From Solea solea (lineage: Eukaryota; Chordata; Actinopteri; Pleuronectiformes; Soleidae), in NCBI RefSeq assembly GCF_958295425.1, contig NC_081143.1, positions 19,630,686 through 19,694,685 of the forward strand: a stretch of 64,000 bases of DNA, read 5' to 3'. Shown here piece after piece: positions 32,181-43,904 of this stretch. The position numbers and the translations under genes were made by a program. The stretch's first letter is position 1. Each line of letters begins with the position of its first letter. A model generated the notes under the pieces. That model was not told where the DNA came from. It searched no databases and saw only the letters and a program-made list of their open reading frames with translations.

Positions 32181-33679
32181 TGTTTTTTTGGTTTGGTCAT
32201 TTCTTCTTGTGTCGTTGCTTTTAAACAGAATGTTGCAATCATGGAGGAAATGTTTGTGGACTGCTGCATGACGTCATGAAGAAATTTAGTTTTTTGTCAG
32301 CTCCTGTAGCCTTTACACTGAAATGAATCATGTTTAACTGTTCTTGTGTGCTAATGTTTTTAGCATTTATATTGACAGTGTGTTGCGACCAAAAGCTGAC
32401 AAACTCACACCGTATACATGCACTGATACAAGTTCTCTTGGTGAAAATTCGGTCACTCAGAAACTCTGTACCTCCACAATGTCAGCCTATTAATGAGATT
32501 ACATTATTGACTTCCTTTATTTGGAGTTGCAAGGTTTTCCTTCAATTGTGACAGCTGGAGCTCGCCATATTGTGGTGTCAAGAGATCATTTGCTCCCTGA
32601 GGTCCAACAACACAGTGAAGGAGCGATGAAGGAAGCAGCTCAGTGTGATGACTGGAAACACTCCAGTGTGAGGCTGGCTTGAGTATAGAAGATAAAGAAT
32701 GACATGCAAACAAGTAGAAGAATGTGAGGGTTACTGTGTATGCATAGCTGGATTTCTTCACTTGGCCTTGAGCAGTAGGACAAAAAAGAAAGGACGATGT
32801 GCAGTCACGGCTCGGCGACAGTGCAGCATGCGTACGAGGACAATATCACTGAGCCGTTTGTCAATGGAAAAACATGACTGGGGCTGGACCTCTCAAGTTG
32901 TGAATTCACTACACCCTGGTGGCAGTATCGTCCCTAGCTTTTAACTGCAGGGTGTGAACAGCGTGAAGCCTCCTGTTGCCTCTGTACCTTCCCCTGCACC
33001 TGTCTGTAATGGGAATGGAATACTGCAGGAGACCAACCCCTCCCTACAAAAACATTTGGAAAACATCCAGAGTGGAGTGCATCGTGCCCTAGAAAGCTAG
33101 TGCAGTAGATCTGTCACGGAGCAATGCAGTGAAGAGGGGAACGTGACCGCACGGTGGGAGCCAGGATTCACACCCACCACACAAACCAATATGAGCAGGA
33201 AAGATATTGCAGTGGACAGCAGGAGCAGAGGTTTAGGTTTCTCTGAGCAGATTTAGGCCATAGTTTAATAAAAACCTAATGTGTGTAGCTTTGAAAAAGT
33301 GTTGTGGTTGTATTCCCCTATAGTCTAACCCTCATGGGGTCAGGATAAGGTGGCAACACCTAAAGGGAGAAGCCAACAGAGGGTGTGTCACCATTTTAGA
33401 TATGCAGTGTGACTGAAGAGCAGTGAGAGTAAGCAAGGTCACAGACTGCTTACATTAGCTGACTGTAACAAAATGATACTGTGGATTATACTATACTGTC
33501 AGCGTCCCAAACAAGGCGAAACAAAGAACTGGATTAGGAGCAAATTTAAGTGTTATGTTTGCCTGAGGACACAAACTGCTCTACAGACAGTTCCAGGGTG
33601 ATAGAACTGACTCAGTTGTCAGTGTCAAATATACCTCAACACACTGATTTACACAAACTGGTTACAGAAGGTTGTCTGG

Positions 33680-34870
33680 ACCGTTTATTAATTTTGCACA
33701 ATAAATACTAAATGTTTCAAGACATAATAGACACACAACAAGGAAAATGTGTCTGAGCAAAGGAAAAATAATGAAGCATCTGGGTTTGGTGGCAGATCAA
33801 AGTATGACTTTTACCCTGTGTAACATCTGTTAGTATGGTTTGTCACTATTTTTGATCATTTCCTGTTTTATTTTGTTAACTCACACTCTTTCTCGTTTCA
33901 GATTACTTCACTTCCTGTGTTTTCCTGCCACCTTGGTGTTTTGCCTCGGTTCACGTTTCAGTTTCTGCCAGTTTGTCTTTCCTGTTTCAGTAAGTGTACC
34001 GGTGTTCTTTATCTGATGACTTCCTCATGTGTGACCTGTTTGTTTTTTGACCTTGCATTTAGCTTGAGAGAGTTGACTGAGTAAAGTTTCTTTTGCCTCA
34101 TTCCTGTAATCTGTCTGTCTTTTAATACATTAAAAAAATTCACATTCATATTACTTGTTTTTACTCAGTGAATTGTAACTCTTGCTCACAACCTTACTTT
34201 TAATGGATGAATTAGTGTATTTGGGTGATTTTTGGACTATGTTTAAATGGTGGTTGGACATTTCTTGACATTAGGAATGACCGGTGGTCAAAGATGGAGC
34301 GATACAGAATGCACTCATCCAAGACGTCACAACTGAACAAGGACTTGGACCCAATTGCGTGACTTGGGAGATGAAGTAAAAGACTGGTGGGAAAAACACA
34401 AAGGGAAGGGGCAAGTTACTTGAATTGAGAGGAGAGTGAAATTTCAAAGATAAAACAGGAAACCACAAGAGAACAACTAAACACTACCAGCTTTCTTGGT
34501 TGTGACAGACGTATGCTGGATTGAGGGGACACAGAAGGTAACAATGTTTACAGGAAATGTGACTTTAACAACAGTAAAGAAAAAAGACACTAAAACTCAA
34601 CAACAGCGCCAATTATACTGACAACCAATGACTCATGTCTCAGCTGATACTTGTATGTATATTTATATACATATATTTAGATTTTTACTGGGAGTTATGT
34701 GAAATCTCACACAATACAAAATGTGCCACCCATACAATCTGTCTGACTCTCCTTTGAAACTCTGTAAAATGACTCCATTCTTCCAGAAGACCACAAATCA
34801 GTGTTGATTGATTATGATTTATTTCTTGTCCTTCATGCATGGACACTCTCCCTGTCTCTCACACACACAC
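33680..34870. other. Intergenic stretch with no clear feature
   Basis: T-rich from 33830 to 34120, then purine-rich to 34560. No coding frame, RNA gene or defined repeat could be supported. Confidence 0.5.
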
Positions 34871-34874
34871 ACAC

Positions 34875-35122
34875 CCACAGGTTTGCGCATCTATTCTCGT
34901 TAGGACCCTGCACTGACTTCCATTCATTTGGACAGCCTAAACAAAAGGGCTATCCCTAACTTTAATAACCAGTTCATGCCTAACCTTAAACTAACCACAA
35001 TTCAAATCTTAACCCCAAATGTAACCAGTTCTGCCTCATTAGGACCAGGTTTTGATCTCCTTGTGGATGACTGGTCCTGACAAGGTCAGTTTTTATGCCA
35101 GAAAAGGTCCTAAAGAGGTAAA
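34875..35122 (+). repeat. 'TTAGGACC' interspersed repeat (copy C, best preserved)
   Basis: CA tract, then CGTTAGGACCCTGCACTGAC, TTCCATTCATTTGGACAGCC, CATTAGGACCAGGTTTTGAT, GACTGGTCCTGACAAGGTCA and AAAGGTCCTAAAGAGGTAA. Compare copies at 3205 and 22376. Confidence 0.8.
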
Positions 35123-36185
35123 ACACACATGCACACAAACTGCTGATGGGGTGAGCTTCCCAGTGCAGTGGAGATTCTTGAATACATTATACAGTACACT
35201 CAGAGGGGTGATGCATATTTGATGGCTATAAAAAGGTGAGGCTGGGGGAGAGAGTTGTCATGGCTCTGCCCAGTTCAGTACACTTGCTATCTTTAAAAAA
35301 ACAACAACAAAAACAGGTTATTGTCCTGATAAACGACTTACTTTATTTCCATAACTCTGCAAAAAATGTTGACAAAACCCACAGCAGCCATATCCACCAG
35401 GACATTTTTGTATCATCTTTACCCATATTTAAAGTTTCACCTTCACATATTGGTGACTATAAGAGAGTGTTTTAGCGCTATTCAATGAATGTCTACACTG
35501 CAGGCCTTTTTTCCACCTCTGCTCTGGCTGAAAACACCCATACAGCCTCTCCCTGTTTTACATGTGACTTTGCAGATATGATGTATGTCCTTGAAGGAGA
35601 CCTTGGCTTGCTTTGCAGTCATCATGATGGCAGATGAACTGGCTCTCTGGTTATGCTGCTGCCCCTCAGTGGACAATGTAAAAAATTACATGTGGATATG
35701 AGAGGTATTTGAATGCTGGGAATTCCCCCAAGTGACTATTTAAATCTGAGGTAAATCACACATGATCTATTTCCCCCTCTGAATGAGTGTGTTTATATGA
35801 ATATTCATGACCATGTCCTTTTGATGAGAACTAAACTAAATGTTTTATGGCAATGGAGAGGTGAAACTTGAGAAATGTTTTCTGACTTTTGATTAGAATA
35901 TTTTGCATCATCAATTGTTCTTCTCAGAACTGGAGATCATATATATTGAGTGTTGAGTGCTAAAATGACCTAATAAACATGAAATCACTTATAAAAACGG
36001 CAAACTGACCTGCGTTAGTCCCATCCCAAACACTAAACTGCTCTAAAACTGACCCCAGCTTACAAGAATGTCTATTCAGTCATATTCTGTTTCCCCTTGA
36101 GGGATCATTAAGTTTTTTCTCTAATGTAAACTGAATAATTCTGGTATAAAGAAAGCTGTCAATATAGAGCTGATATTTATTCATT

Positions 36186-36410
36186 CATATTCGACCACTT
36201 TATCCTCCTCATGACAGTCACAGGGGCACACCCTGGACAGTTCACCAGTCATCACAGGAACACATAGAGACAAACAACCCTCCACTCTCACTCACACCTA
36301 TTAATTTAGAGTGTCTAATTTACCTAAAACTCCACGCAGAAAGGCCTTTGTTCCAACTGGGTCGTGAACCTGGTGTCTTCTCACTGTGGAGCTGCTATTC
36401 TTCTCTCAGA
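36186..36410 (+). repeat. 'CACCCTGGACAG' interspersed repeat (plus copy)
   Basis: TTCGACCACTTTATCCTCCTC, GGGGCACACCCTGGACAGTTC, ACACATAGAGACAAACAACC, AATTTAGAGTGTCTAAT, CACGCAGAAAGGCC and GTTCCAACTGGGTCGTGAAC. This is a common teleost repeat, here with an internal deletion. Other copies: 36445 (inverted), 46930 and 53735. Confidence 0.7.
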
Positions 36411-36444
36411 ATATCTGATATCGATAATGAATGTGGTATTGTAA

Positions 36445-36585
36445 CTATCTGTGTGTGGCCCTGCGATGGACTGGCGAACTGTCCAGGGTGTACCCCGCCT
36501 ATCGCCCGATGTAGCTGAGATTGGCACAGCACCCCCCGCGACCCTCTGACGGAGGATAAAGCGGTAGATGATGACTGACTGACTG
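36445..36585 (-). repeat. 'CACCCTGGACAG' interspersed repeat (inverted copy)
   Basis: CTGGCGAACTGTCCAGGGTG, ACCCCGCCTATCGCCC and GAGGATAAAGCGGTAGATG are the inverse of the first half of the same family. It lies head-on to the copy at 36186. Confidence 0.7.
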
Positions 36586-37824
36586 ACTATTGGTTGGGAG
36601 GATCAAACTGTCCCAACATCACCTGGTGATGTGGCACCTGTTCAGCCCGTTCAACAAGCTAAGCTACATAGAAGCTACATAGGAGAAGTCTTGTAAAGAA
36701 CTCCACTCGATAGGAATAGTGCACTTACTGTATGGAGGGTGGGAGTGCCATGGTGACATTTTAGCAGACTCTTGGAATGCAGCTGGTTCAGTGTCGTCAA
36801 GCCATCTATAAATATAATCTATAGCCAGTGTATTGAAATGAATCTGTTCATTGTCTGTGTCCACATTGTTCTGTGGAAATGGTATCATGATGTAAGTGGG
36901 AGGCAGGGCCATGTTTCACTTTACAGTTTTGCAGAGCATCCTCAACAGTAGGCTGTACTGGATTTAGGTGGTAGGCACTTCTGTCAACACACTTCTATTT
37001 GTTAGTCTTTCTAATTTTATTCTTTTTGACATTAGCAATCAAGTCTTTTCAAACTTAGAAACAGCTCTATTTTTTGGTCATACAAATCCCCTCCTCCAAA
37101 CCTCCTCCACCCAGATCCCTGTCAGGAATCCACCAAACCACTATGATGCTATAAATTCTTATGCAACCCCAGCCCTGGTTGTGGGAAATAGCCCTGCAAT
37201 GCAGTGCAGTTATAAAATAGCAGCAGGCATTATGGGGGCTGCAGCTGAAACAAAATGCTGCTACTTCTTCCACCGCTCTGCACTGGTACTGAGACACTCT
37301 TTATCCTTAACCAGTAGGCTTCTCATTTTTCTTCGAGGGCAAATCGGTTTAATGCGTTGACAATTATTGTTAGAGGAAGCTGCAATATCTACATATTGAC
37401 AAAACCATGCTGACTGTGTTTTATTGTGCTTTTGTTTAATGTATATTATCTATTCGTCTTATTACATGGTTCGAAAAACTTGTCTCTTAAGCACAAAACT
37501 TCAGATTGTCAAGCGGTCGAGTTGACTGATTGGTGAGCCTCACCTCCACACAGCAATCCTGTATGTGAGACAGTTAGAGCAGTTAGCAAACTCCATTTTA
37601 AACGTTGAATTGCACCTGTATCAGGCTCAAATTCATTGTGTATCACAATGAATTTGAGCTTCTTCTCTCCAGATGAAGGTTTTCATTCCTGAGCTGAGCA
37701 CCTTTGTTTGTTTTTATTTTTATCATATTAATTGTATTTATTTTATCTATTCTTACTCTTGTCCTGGTGTCAGTGTCTTTTATTTATGTATTTATGATCA
37801 TGATTTTTAGGTCTTTTTTATTTA

Positions 37825-37983
37825 GGAGATACAAAGTCATAATTATGAGATAAAAAGTCAAAATTATGAGATACAAAATCAGTAGTTCAATAGCAGTTCA
37901 ATAGCAGCTCATGTGTGGTGTGGGGATACTGACACAGACATGGATTGCGAGTATAATTTTTTTTCATCAAGTGGCAGAAATGT
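37825..37983. repeat. Fragment of the palindromic MITE at 37984 (inverted arm)
   Basis: It contains repeated AAAATTATGAGATA words, then TTCAATAGCAGCTCATGTG, GTGGTGTGGGGA and GACACAGACATGGAT. It ends in TTTTTTTTCATCAAGTGGC. This is the reverse complement of 38690-38840, and its end directly abuts the inverted end at 37984. Confidence 0.65.
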
Positions 37984-38846
37984 ATGGAAGCCCATTTCCG
38001 CCACTTGATGAAAAAAAATTATGAGATGCTAAGTCAAAATTATGAGATAAAAAAGTTGAAATTATGACATAGCTAAGTCATAATTATCAGATAAAAAGTT
38101 GAAATTATGAGATAAAAAGTCAAAATTATGAGACAAGAAGTGCGCATGCGCCTCAATGGCAGTGTTTTTGATGGTCCCTTCATTCATCATCTCGCTGGCC
38201 ATGCTCACAATATGCAATCCTAAATGAGGTAACTAGAGGTTACTTTAGTTAGCTCGGACACAATCGTTAAGTCATTTAGTCTGTCGTTGCTGTTAATTAA
38301 ATAAGAGTTGTGTTGTGTCCATAGACTGTGTGGAAAAGTTACTTAGGTGAAAAACGACAGAAAATCCAGGCTAGCAACGGTAGCTTCTTTATTAACAGGC
38401 TGCAGGTAAAAACACACCGTCAACAACAGACTCAGCTTCTTCTACACTTCAAGAGCCCTGTGTGGTCTGTAAGCTCCCCCTATAGGCATGAACAGGTTAC
38501 AGCACCCTGTGAACATCAGTGGCGACACAATACAAAAGTACCTTCTTCTCACTGTACTTTTTTTAACACCATAAGTTGCTTCTTGCTTAAAATCCTTTCA
38601 AGGGTGCGCTTGCTTAGTAGAATCCCATGTGAATCCGCAAGCAAATGAAGGATTTCATTGTTGTAAAGCCACATTTGAAGTAGTCCTCAATATACTCGCG
38701 ATCCATGTCTGTGTCGGTCTCCCCACACCACACATGAGCTGCTATTGAACTGCTGACTTTGTATCTCATAATTTCGACTTTATCTCATAATTTCAACTTA
38801 GTATCTCATCATTTTTTTTCATCAAGTGGCGGAAATGGGCTTCCAT
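37984..38846. mobile_element. DNA-transposon-like element with 44-bp terminal inverted repeats (863 bp)
   Basis: The left end ATGGAAGCCCATTTCCGCC..AAAATTATGAGAT (37984-38027) is matched in inverse at 38803-38846 with a single mismatch. Subterminal regions carry tandem AAATTATGAGATAAAAAGT-type words. The interior contains a broken transposase-like frame on the minus strand near its right arm. A second partial right-end duplicate (AAATGGGCTTCCAT) follows at 38850. The superfamily is not assignable by eye. Confidence 0.7.
38575..38706 (-). pseudogene. Transposase-like N-terminal relic
   Basis: The minus strand from the ATG at 38706 encodes MDREYIEDYFKCGFTTMKSF, then ICLRIHMG. One missing base later, the next frame continues ILLSKRTLERILSKKQ. 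The pattern Y-I-E-D-Y-F-x-x-G-F-T, then L-x-x-R-T-L-x-R-I-L, resembles the helix-turn-helix start of transposases recurrent in fish genomes. It is broken by the frameshift and later stops. The family assignment is an inference from memory of the pattern. Confidence 0.4.
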
Positions 38847-39041
38847 AGAAATGGGCTTCCATAATATGGGCTATATTATTATACTATATTATTGTACTAT
38901 TGTACTGTAACATTTAGGATGATTCATCAGCAGACATTGAACATGTAATTACAGTGACTTTATTATTATTTTTCCTTGTTTGTTTTCCTAGCCTCATGTT
39001 TATGTAGGCAAGGGCCTCGATTTACGGAGGCCGCCATCTTG

Positions 39042-39320
39042 TGCCCCCATGTTTCTGGAGCAGCTTGAATCAGCCACAGCGTATTACGGTTTGTTATTTT
39101 TCCGGATGTGTTTTACTGTGAAGGGCCAAAGCATGATCAACACTGCCTGTCTGGTACTTGACGGTGTTCAGCACGGTGGTGATTTTGTGTGTATGAGTGA
39201 GTGAGTGAGTGTGTGGGTGGATGTGAGAGTACTGATAAGCCAGAGCAGAAGAGAAAGAAGTGCGTGAAACCATCGATACTTTCAGCTTAGCACAAGAACA
39301 ACGTCTCTGGACACGTCAAG
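39042..39320 (+). other. gne: Candidate noncoding first exon of gne
   Basis: ACACGTCAAG|GTAAAG at 39311-39326 is a good donor. It lies in a non-repetitive stretch with CpGs and an ETS-like TTCCGGATG near 39109, just after a GCCGCCATCTTG (YY1-type) motif at 39030-39041. The first coding exon of gne has an acceptor at 45148, so a 5' exon must exist upstream. The start of this exon is not determinable. Confidence 0.35.
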
Positions 39321-40050
39321 GTAAAGTGTGTTTTACAGCGAATCCGCCAGTTTGAAAATAATAACTAAAGCTAACGACTGGGATGTGCGTTTCGCCGGCT
39401 AACGCTAGCTGTAACTTTTACATAGCTATGGGGCGTTCAATGACTGCGTGTGTGATGTCGTCAACGTGTCCCGGTCTCTGTGTGGACATAACGGTATTAG
39501 TTAGTTATTCAACGACTATAACGGTATAGTGGACTTTAGCCTAGCATATCACCGTAACCGTAGCTCAATACTAGCTAAAGTCATTGTTCTGTTCGCAACG
39601 ATCCCAAATACCCACGCTTGAAAAGATGCTGGCTTTAAATATTCGCCATAGCGCACTTCAACAATCTTGCCTCTAAAAGTCATGCTTTAGGTCACACTGA
39701 AGTGGATATTCAATACCAAACTTTTGTTCTACTGGCTGCACCAAAGGCGCCTTTATGGTATAGCTACTGAATAACGAGACGAGTGTGTGTTGGCGTATGA
39801 AACATAAAAGGTGACCACACTTCTAAATCATTTATTCATGTACAAATCTGTGTGTTTAAGAATGTGTCCAAATCATGATCGTCTGGTGTTAAATCATTTA
39901 TTTAGTTACCTCGGCCATGTAGGTTATCTTTTAGTTTGTCTGTCCAGTTAACAACTTCCCGTCTACAGTTTTGATGAATCGGTTAAATGTTTTGTGATGG
40001 GTTCTTGTGATGTAAGAATTTGCCTAAATGTCTTCTGGATCCAGTGGATC

Positions 40051-40066
40051 TATATATATGTATGTG

Positions 40067-40154
<88 letters not shown>

Positions 40155-40184
40155 GGCAAATGTATATGTATATATGTATATATC
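40051..40184. repeat. Long (TA)n array with TG interruptions
   Basis: About 130 bases, nearly pure TA, interrupted by TATGTG, TACA and GGCAAA. It is self-complementary and cruciform-prone. Tyr/Ile-only frames across it are not genes. Confidence 0.95.
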
Positions 40185-40645
40185 TTTCTCCTTGTATACT
40201 CTTCCTCATATACAGGTTTAAGATTTTCTGTCCAGTATCATAGCACAGAATTCAGATACAGAGAGTTGATACATGAGTGCATCTGCATTAACAAAACTAA
40301 AGATGTTGACATGAGCACAGAAAGCCACATAGTAATTATGCTTGCACCCTTTTTCCAAAGTGACTCATAACTTCTTGCCCTGGGAGACACTTTGTACATC
40401 ACAACTGTTTTGGGCACAGTCTAAAGAATTCTGTACTAAATTCAGGCAATTGAATATCAGTAATACTTTTATTTGTATATATTTTTTGGTAATTTGTACA
40501 TTTGAAGAAATAATCTAAGGAGAAGAATATTGGCAGAATAAAGAACAAGGTTAGTTACCTTGAACTCTTAGTGGTGGTGTAAAGAGAGCAGACGCCTGAA
40601 GGTCTATGAACTTATTAAACAAACAGAAGTGATACACTGATGTTG

Positions 40646-40866
40646 GTTGTCCCCACTTAATCTGTTGTGTGGCTCATGATGATTATGTAGCGCCTCATTG
40701 GATGGTTGGTTCTTTGTTGGATTAAATGAAAAAAGTAATATAAAAGGCATGCAAAGTTATTTCTTTCAGCCAGTGTAGTAAACCACAGGGACCTCAAATT
40801 CTTCAGCAGATTGAGTGATTGGATTAAAAAAAGAAAACTGACTTGGCTGACTATGACTCTTTTTTT
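40646..40866 (+). repeat. Long inverted repeat, left arm
   Basis: The reverse complement of this segment reappears at 43905-44137. Diagnostic shared words are TTACTACACTGGCTGAAAGA, TGAAGAATTTGAGGTCCCTG, GGCGCTACATAATCATCATG and CACACAACAGATTAAGTGG. Identity by eye is about 90%. Confidence 0.85.
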
Positions 40867-42212
40867 TGTTGTTTTTTTGTTAAATAACTGAATCCTGAAT
40901 CATGAATCCATATCAGTATTCAGATGATCACCACCAACAATTAAATGTCTTGCTTGGGCCATAATCTACATCCCCACAACATTTCAAATCTGTCCTTTTT
41001 TTAAGCATGGCCAAAAACATAACCTTCTTGAAGAAGGTAACAACCCTAAATGTAGATCATCTCAATTAATGTGTGAAAATTGGTCATCATCTCTATAAAG
41101 TTTGAACAAACAACACTGTTCATTATGAGATGGTCAAAAGTATATGTGGAAGAGGGAAATTTAAATAAAAATGTGAAACAAAGTGTCTCCTACTATTAGG
41201 TTCAGACATAGCATCACACGTTAAGTAAAATTCTCTCTTAAAAAACACATACCTTTACTTCCTAATCTGTAGTCCCTTTAATCTGTAACACTTTAAGTGT
41301 TGCCATTGCAAAATAAGATGTATTTTATCCACCGCTAAGAGTTGTACATTGGTTTTTTTTTGTTCATCCTGTGCCAACCAGCCAATGTGTTTTTTATGGG
41401 TTCATACGGACAAACCGGAGACCGGCCGGTCTAGAGGCTTTACACAAAGACAACAAATATAATTCCCATTGATGCATGTCTGGCAGGATGCCACATCCAC
41501 TCGCCCAGTCTCTTGCAGCTCCTCCCCCCCCACCCTGCATGTCTCCATTGCGGCTGTCGTCTCTTTCTCTTTTCCTTTACTGCTGCTCCATGTCTCTTAC
41601 ATGCTCCTCTTTTGTTTGCTAATGTGACTGGGCCAAATAAAAATTAAAAGGATCAAAGGCAATTGAGGTGTGGGATGGAAAGTCATTTGTGCACAAATCC
41701 TCACGTGAGTAATTTTTTGCCTCCTTCTTTGTCTTAATTTTGCTATTCTTTGATTCTTTTTTCTCTGTTTGTTTTTATCCTTTCTTCTATGTATGTTCAG
41801 TGCCTCTGCCTCTTTTCTGATTTCGCCTCTTCCAATGCTTTCTGCATGCACACCAACCCCCACAAGATGCCGGCGCCTGGTGCTGTCTTGTGATGCTAGT
41901 GTTGAAGTCACTGTGTGCTGAATGAGATTTAGCATAATTCACAAGACCTATTACAAGAGGGGGGTTTATTGTTTGTGTGTGACCTGATAGATGAACATTT
42001 TAAGAATGGCACAAAAGCAAAGATTGAATCTAAGTATTGCTCTTTGTGTTGTGACATTATTTTATTGTCTACTGTCCTGTGTTTAATAGAAGACTGCATT
42101 TGAACTCAGGTTTTTTAATTATGTTAAAAATGGGCTGTCCAACACTGTCCTGACCTGACTCTTACTCATTTTTGAATATGGATATGAAGTGAAATAAAGC
42201 TTAACTTAAATG

Positions 42213-42474
42213 CAGGGTTCGTACAGAGCCTTGAAAGTCTGGAAAATGCTTGATATTAAATATAGTGTTTTCAAGGTTTGAAATGCGCTTGAAATTTGAG
42301 CACTGTGCTGGAAAATGCTGGATTTACTATATATTGACAGTCGTAATTAATAAAATGTCTTCTGGAAATTAAAATAAAATTGGCGTAATGTTTTTGGGTT
42401 CCTGGTTGATATTTTATCTTGAAAGTGCTGTAAAGGTGCTTGAATTTTACTCTTAAAAAGCTGTACGAACCCTG
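42213..42474. mobile_element. MITE with perfect CAGGGTTCGTACAG ends (262 bp)
   Basis: Both ends are perfect 14-bp inverted repeats (CAGGGTTCGTACAG; its inverse ends at 42474). They are flanked directly by the 6-bp repeat TAAATG (42207-42212 and 42475-42480). The interior has repeated TGGAAAATGCT words and no coding capacity. The ends recall hAT-type elements, although hAT duplications are usually 8 bp. Confidence 0.8.
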
Positions 42475-42814
42475 TAAATGACACTTCATACTGTAAATGA
42501 CTCTCTGTGTTGCACATTTTATCTGACTGTTGGCCATTATCAACAACATACAATAACAAATCTCTTTTCTGCTTTTTTGTCGGGGTCAACTACAGTAGAA
42601 GGAAAAATAAAAGGGGAAATGCTGAAATGGTATATAGGATATATACGGAAAAAAGCAGCTACCTCTCTGTCCCACACAGACTTTGAATGCTAACTGCATG
42701 AGCTCTCTATTGGATCGTCCTTTTCTCTTTTATATTCTAATAGCTTTGCTGACAGTTATCTTATTATGGCTCCTCTGAACAACCTGTGTCTTCTTCTTCT
42801 AATAATAATAATAA

Positions 42815-43050
42815 CTAGGACTGCACGCAGTCATGACAGGGCCCACGTACCGGATGCAAGCGTCCCCACGTAAGTTGGGGAGTGCAGCAGTTCCCTGACC
42901 TCAATTCAAAATGACGACATCACTTTGGGTGAAGTTTGTGTCTGTAGACATGTTCATGGTCCGTCTCTCGTGACATATGAAGTTTTGAGGCGATCGGTCA
43001 ATGTATGGCAAAGTTATAGGGCCTGTTTTCGTGGCTCGGGCCCTAATTAC
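42815..43050 (+). repeat. Unclassified dispersed repeat
   Basis: ACTAGGACTGCACGCAGTCATGACAGGGCCC..CATATGAAGTTTTGAGGCGATCGGTCAATG..AAAGTTATAGGGCC, bounded by GGGCCC-type words. Wording of this type is frequent in teleost intergenic repeats. No ends were defined. Confidence 0.4.
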
Positions 43051-43445
43051 TGGCAGGATATACACTATGTACATGCTTGGGGTGTAATGAGATGTAATTC
43101 TGCCCTACATAGTAAACAAAATCGGTAAATTTATATCTTACATATAGACCAGTTGCATGAAAAAATGCTAAAACTGCCAGAATGTCAAAGTGTTGATTCT
43201 GTTTGCAAGGTGAACAGCTGTTGCCATTCTCTTTTGAATTAATCACAAGTGTTTTAAATTGTACTTGAATGTCCACACTGGCAAAGTTTAATTCAAAACC
43301 TGTTCTTAATTCTCCTCAAATACAGACAAAATTAAGTGACACGCAAACACAACAAGAGACACAGCTCACACACACACACCCTTATTTATTCAAGAAAGGT
43401 TGGATGACTTGCTTATTTATGTCAAAAACCCCAAAAAAGGGCTGG

Positions 43446-43608
43446 GGTACCCCTGAGCAAGGTACCCAACTCCCAATGCTCCCCGGGCGCTACTCAGTGT
43501 GGCAGCCCACTGCTCCTAATTCTAGGATGGGTCAAATGCAGAGAATAATCAGTCGCTCTGAGACTGAGAATAATTTCCCTAAGGGGATTAATAAAGTATC
43601 TAAAAAAT
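43446..43608 (+). mobile_element. 5'-truncated tRNA-derived SINE
   Basis: It matches the 8252 SINE from CCCCTGAGCAAGGTACCCAA to the tail AAGGGGATTAATAAAGTATC. The tRNA-like head is absent, as expected of an incomplete reverse transcript. Confidence 0.8.
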
Positions 43609-43904
43609 TATGAATAAAAGAATATTTTGGCATAACACCCAAAACCCTATAAAAATGATAACATTATTGTGATGGTCCTACTACTCTAATATGGCCTACA
43701 GTGTTGAAGTTTTTTCTGGTTCTTGTCTGCCTGCCTGTGTTGCAGCTCAGCTATTGATCAGTAGGAATGGAAAGCATTAAGAACATTTGCACCACTGTGG
43801 GAACTCTTGCTATGTTTTTTCCCCTTGAATTCTTGTTTGTTCATACCCTTGTCAGTGACCCCCTCTGTTCATCCTTAATTCCCAGAAGTGCAAAGGAATG
43901 ACAC

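Larger units (their letters stand above)
25481..38999. other. Gene-poor interval between complexin and gne
   Basis: About 13.5 kb without any frame that resembles a known protein. It is filled with transposon fragments, MITEs and microsatellites (listed separately) between the divergent complexin (minus) and gne (plus) 5' ends. No conserved noncoding RNA was recognised. Confidence 0.7.

Noticed and set aside
40020..40370. Tyr-Ile repeat frame of 116 residues
   Set aside because: A TA dinucleotide array; not protein-like.
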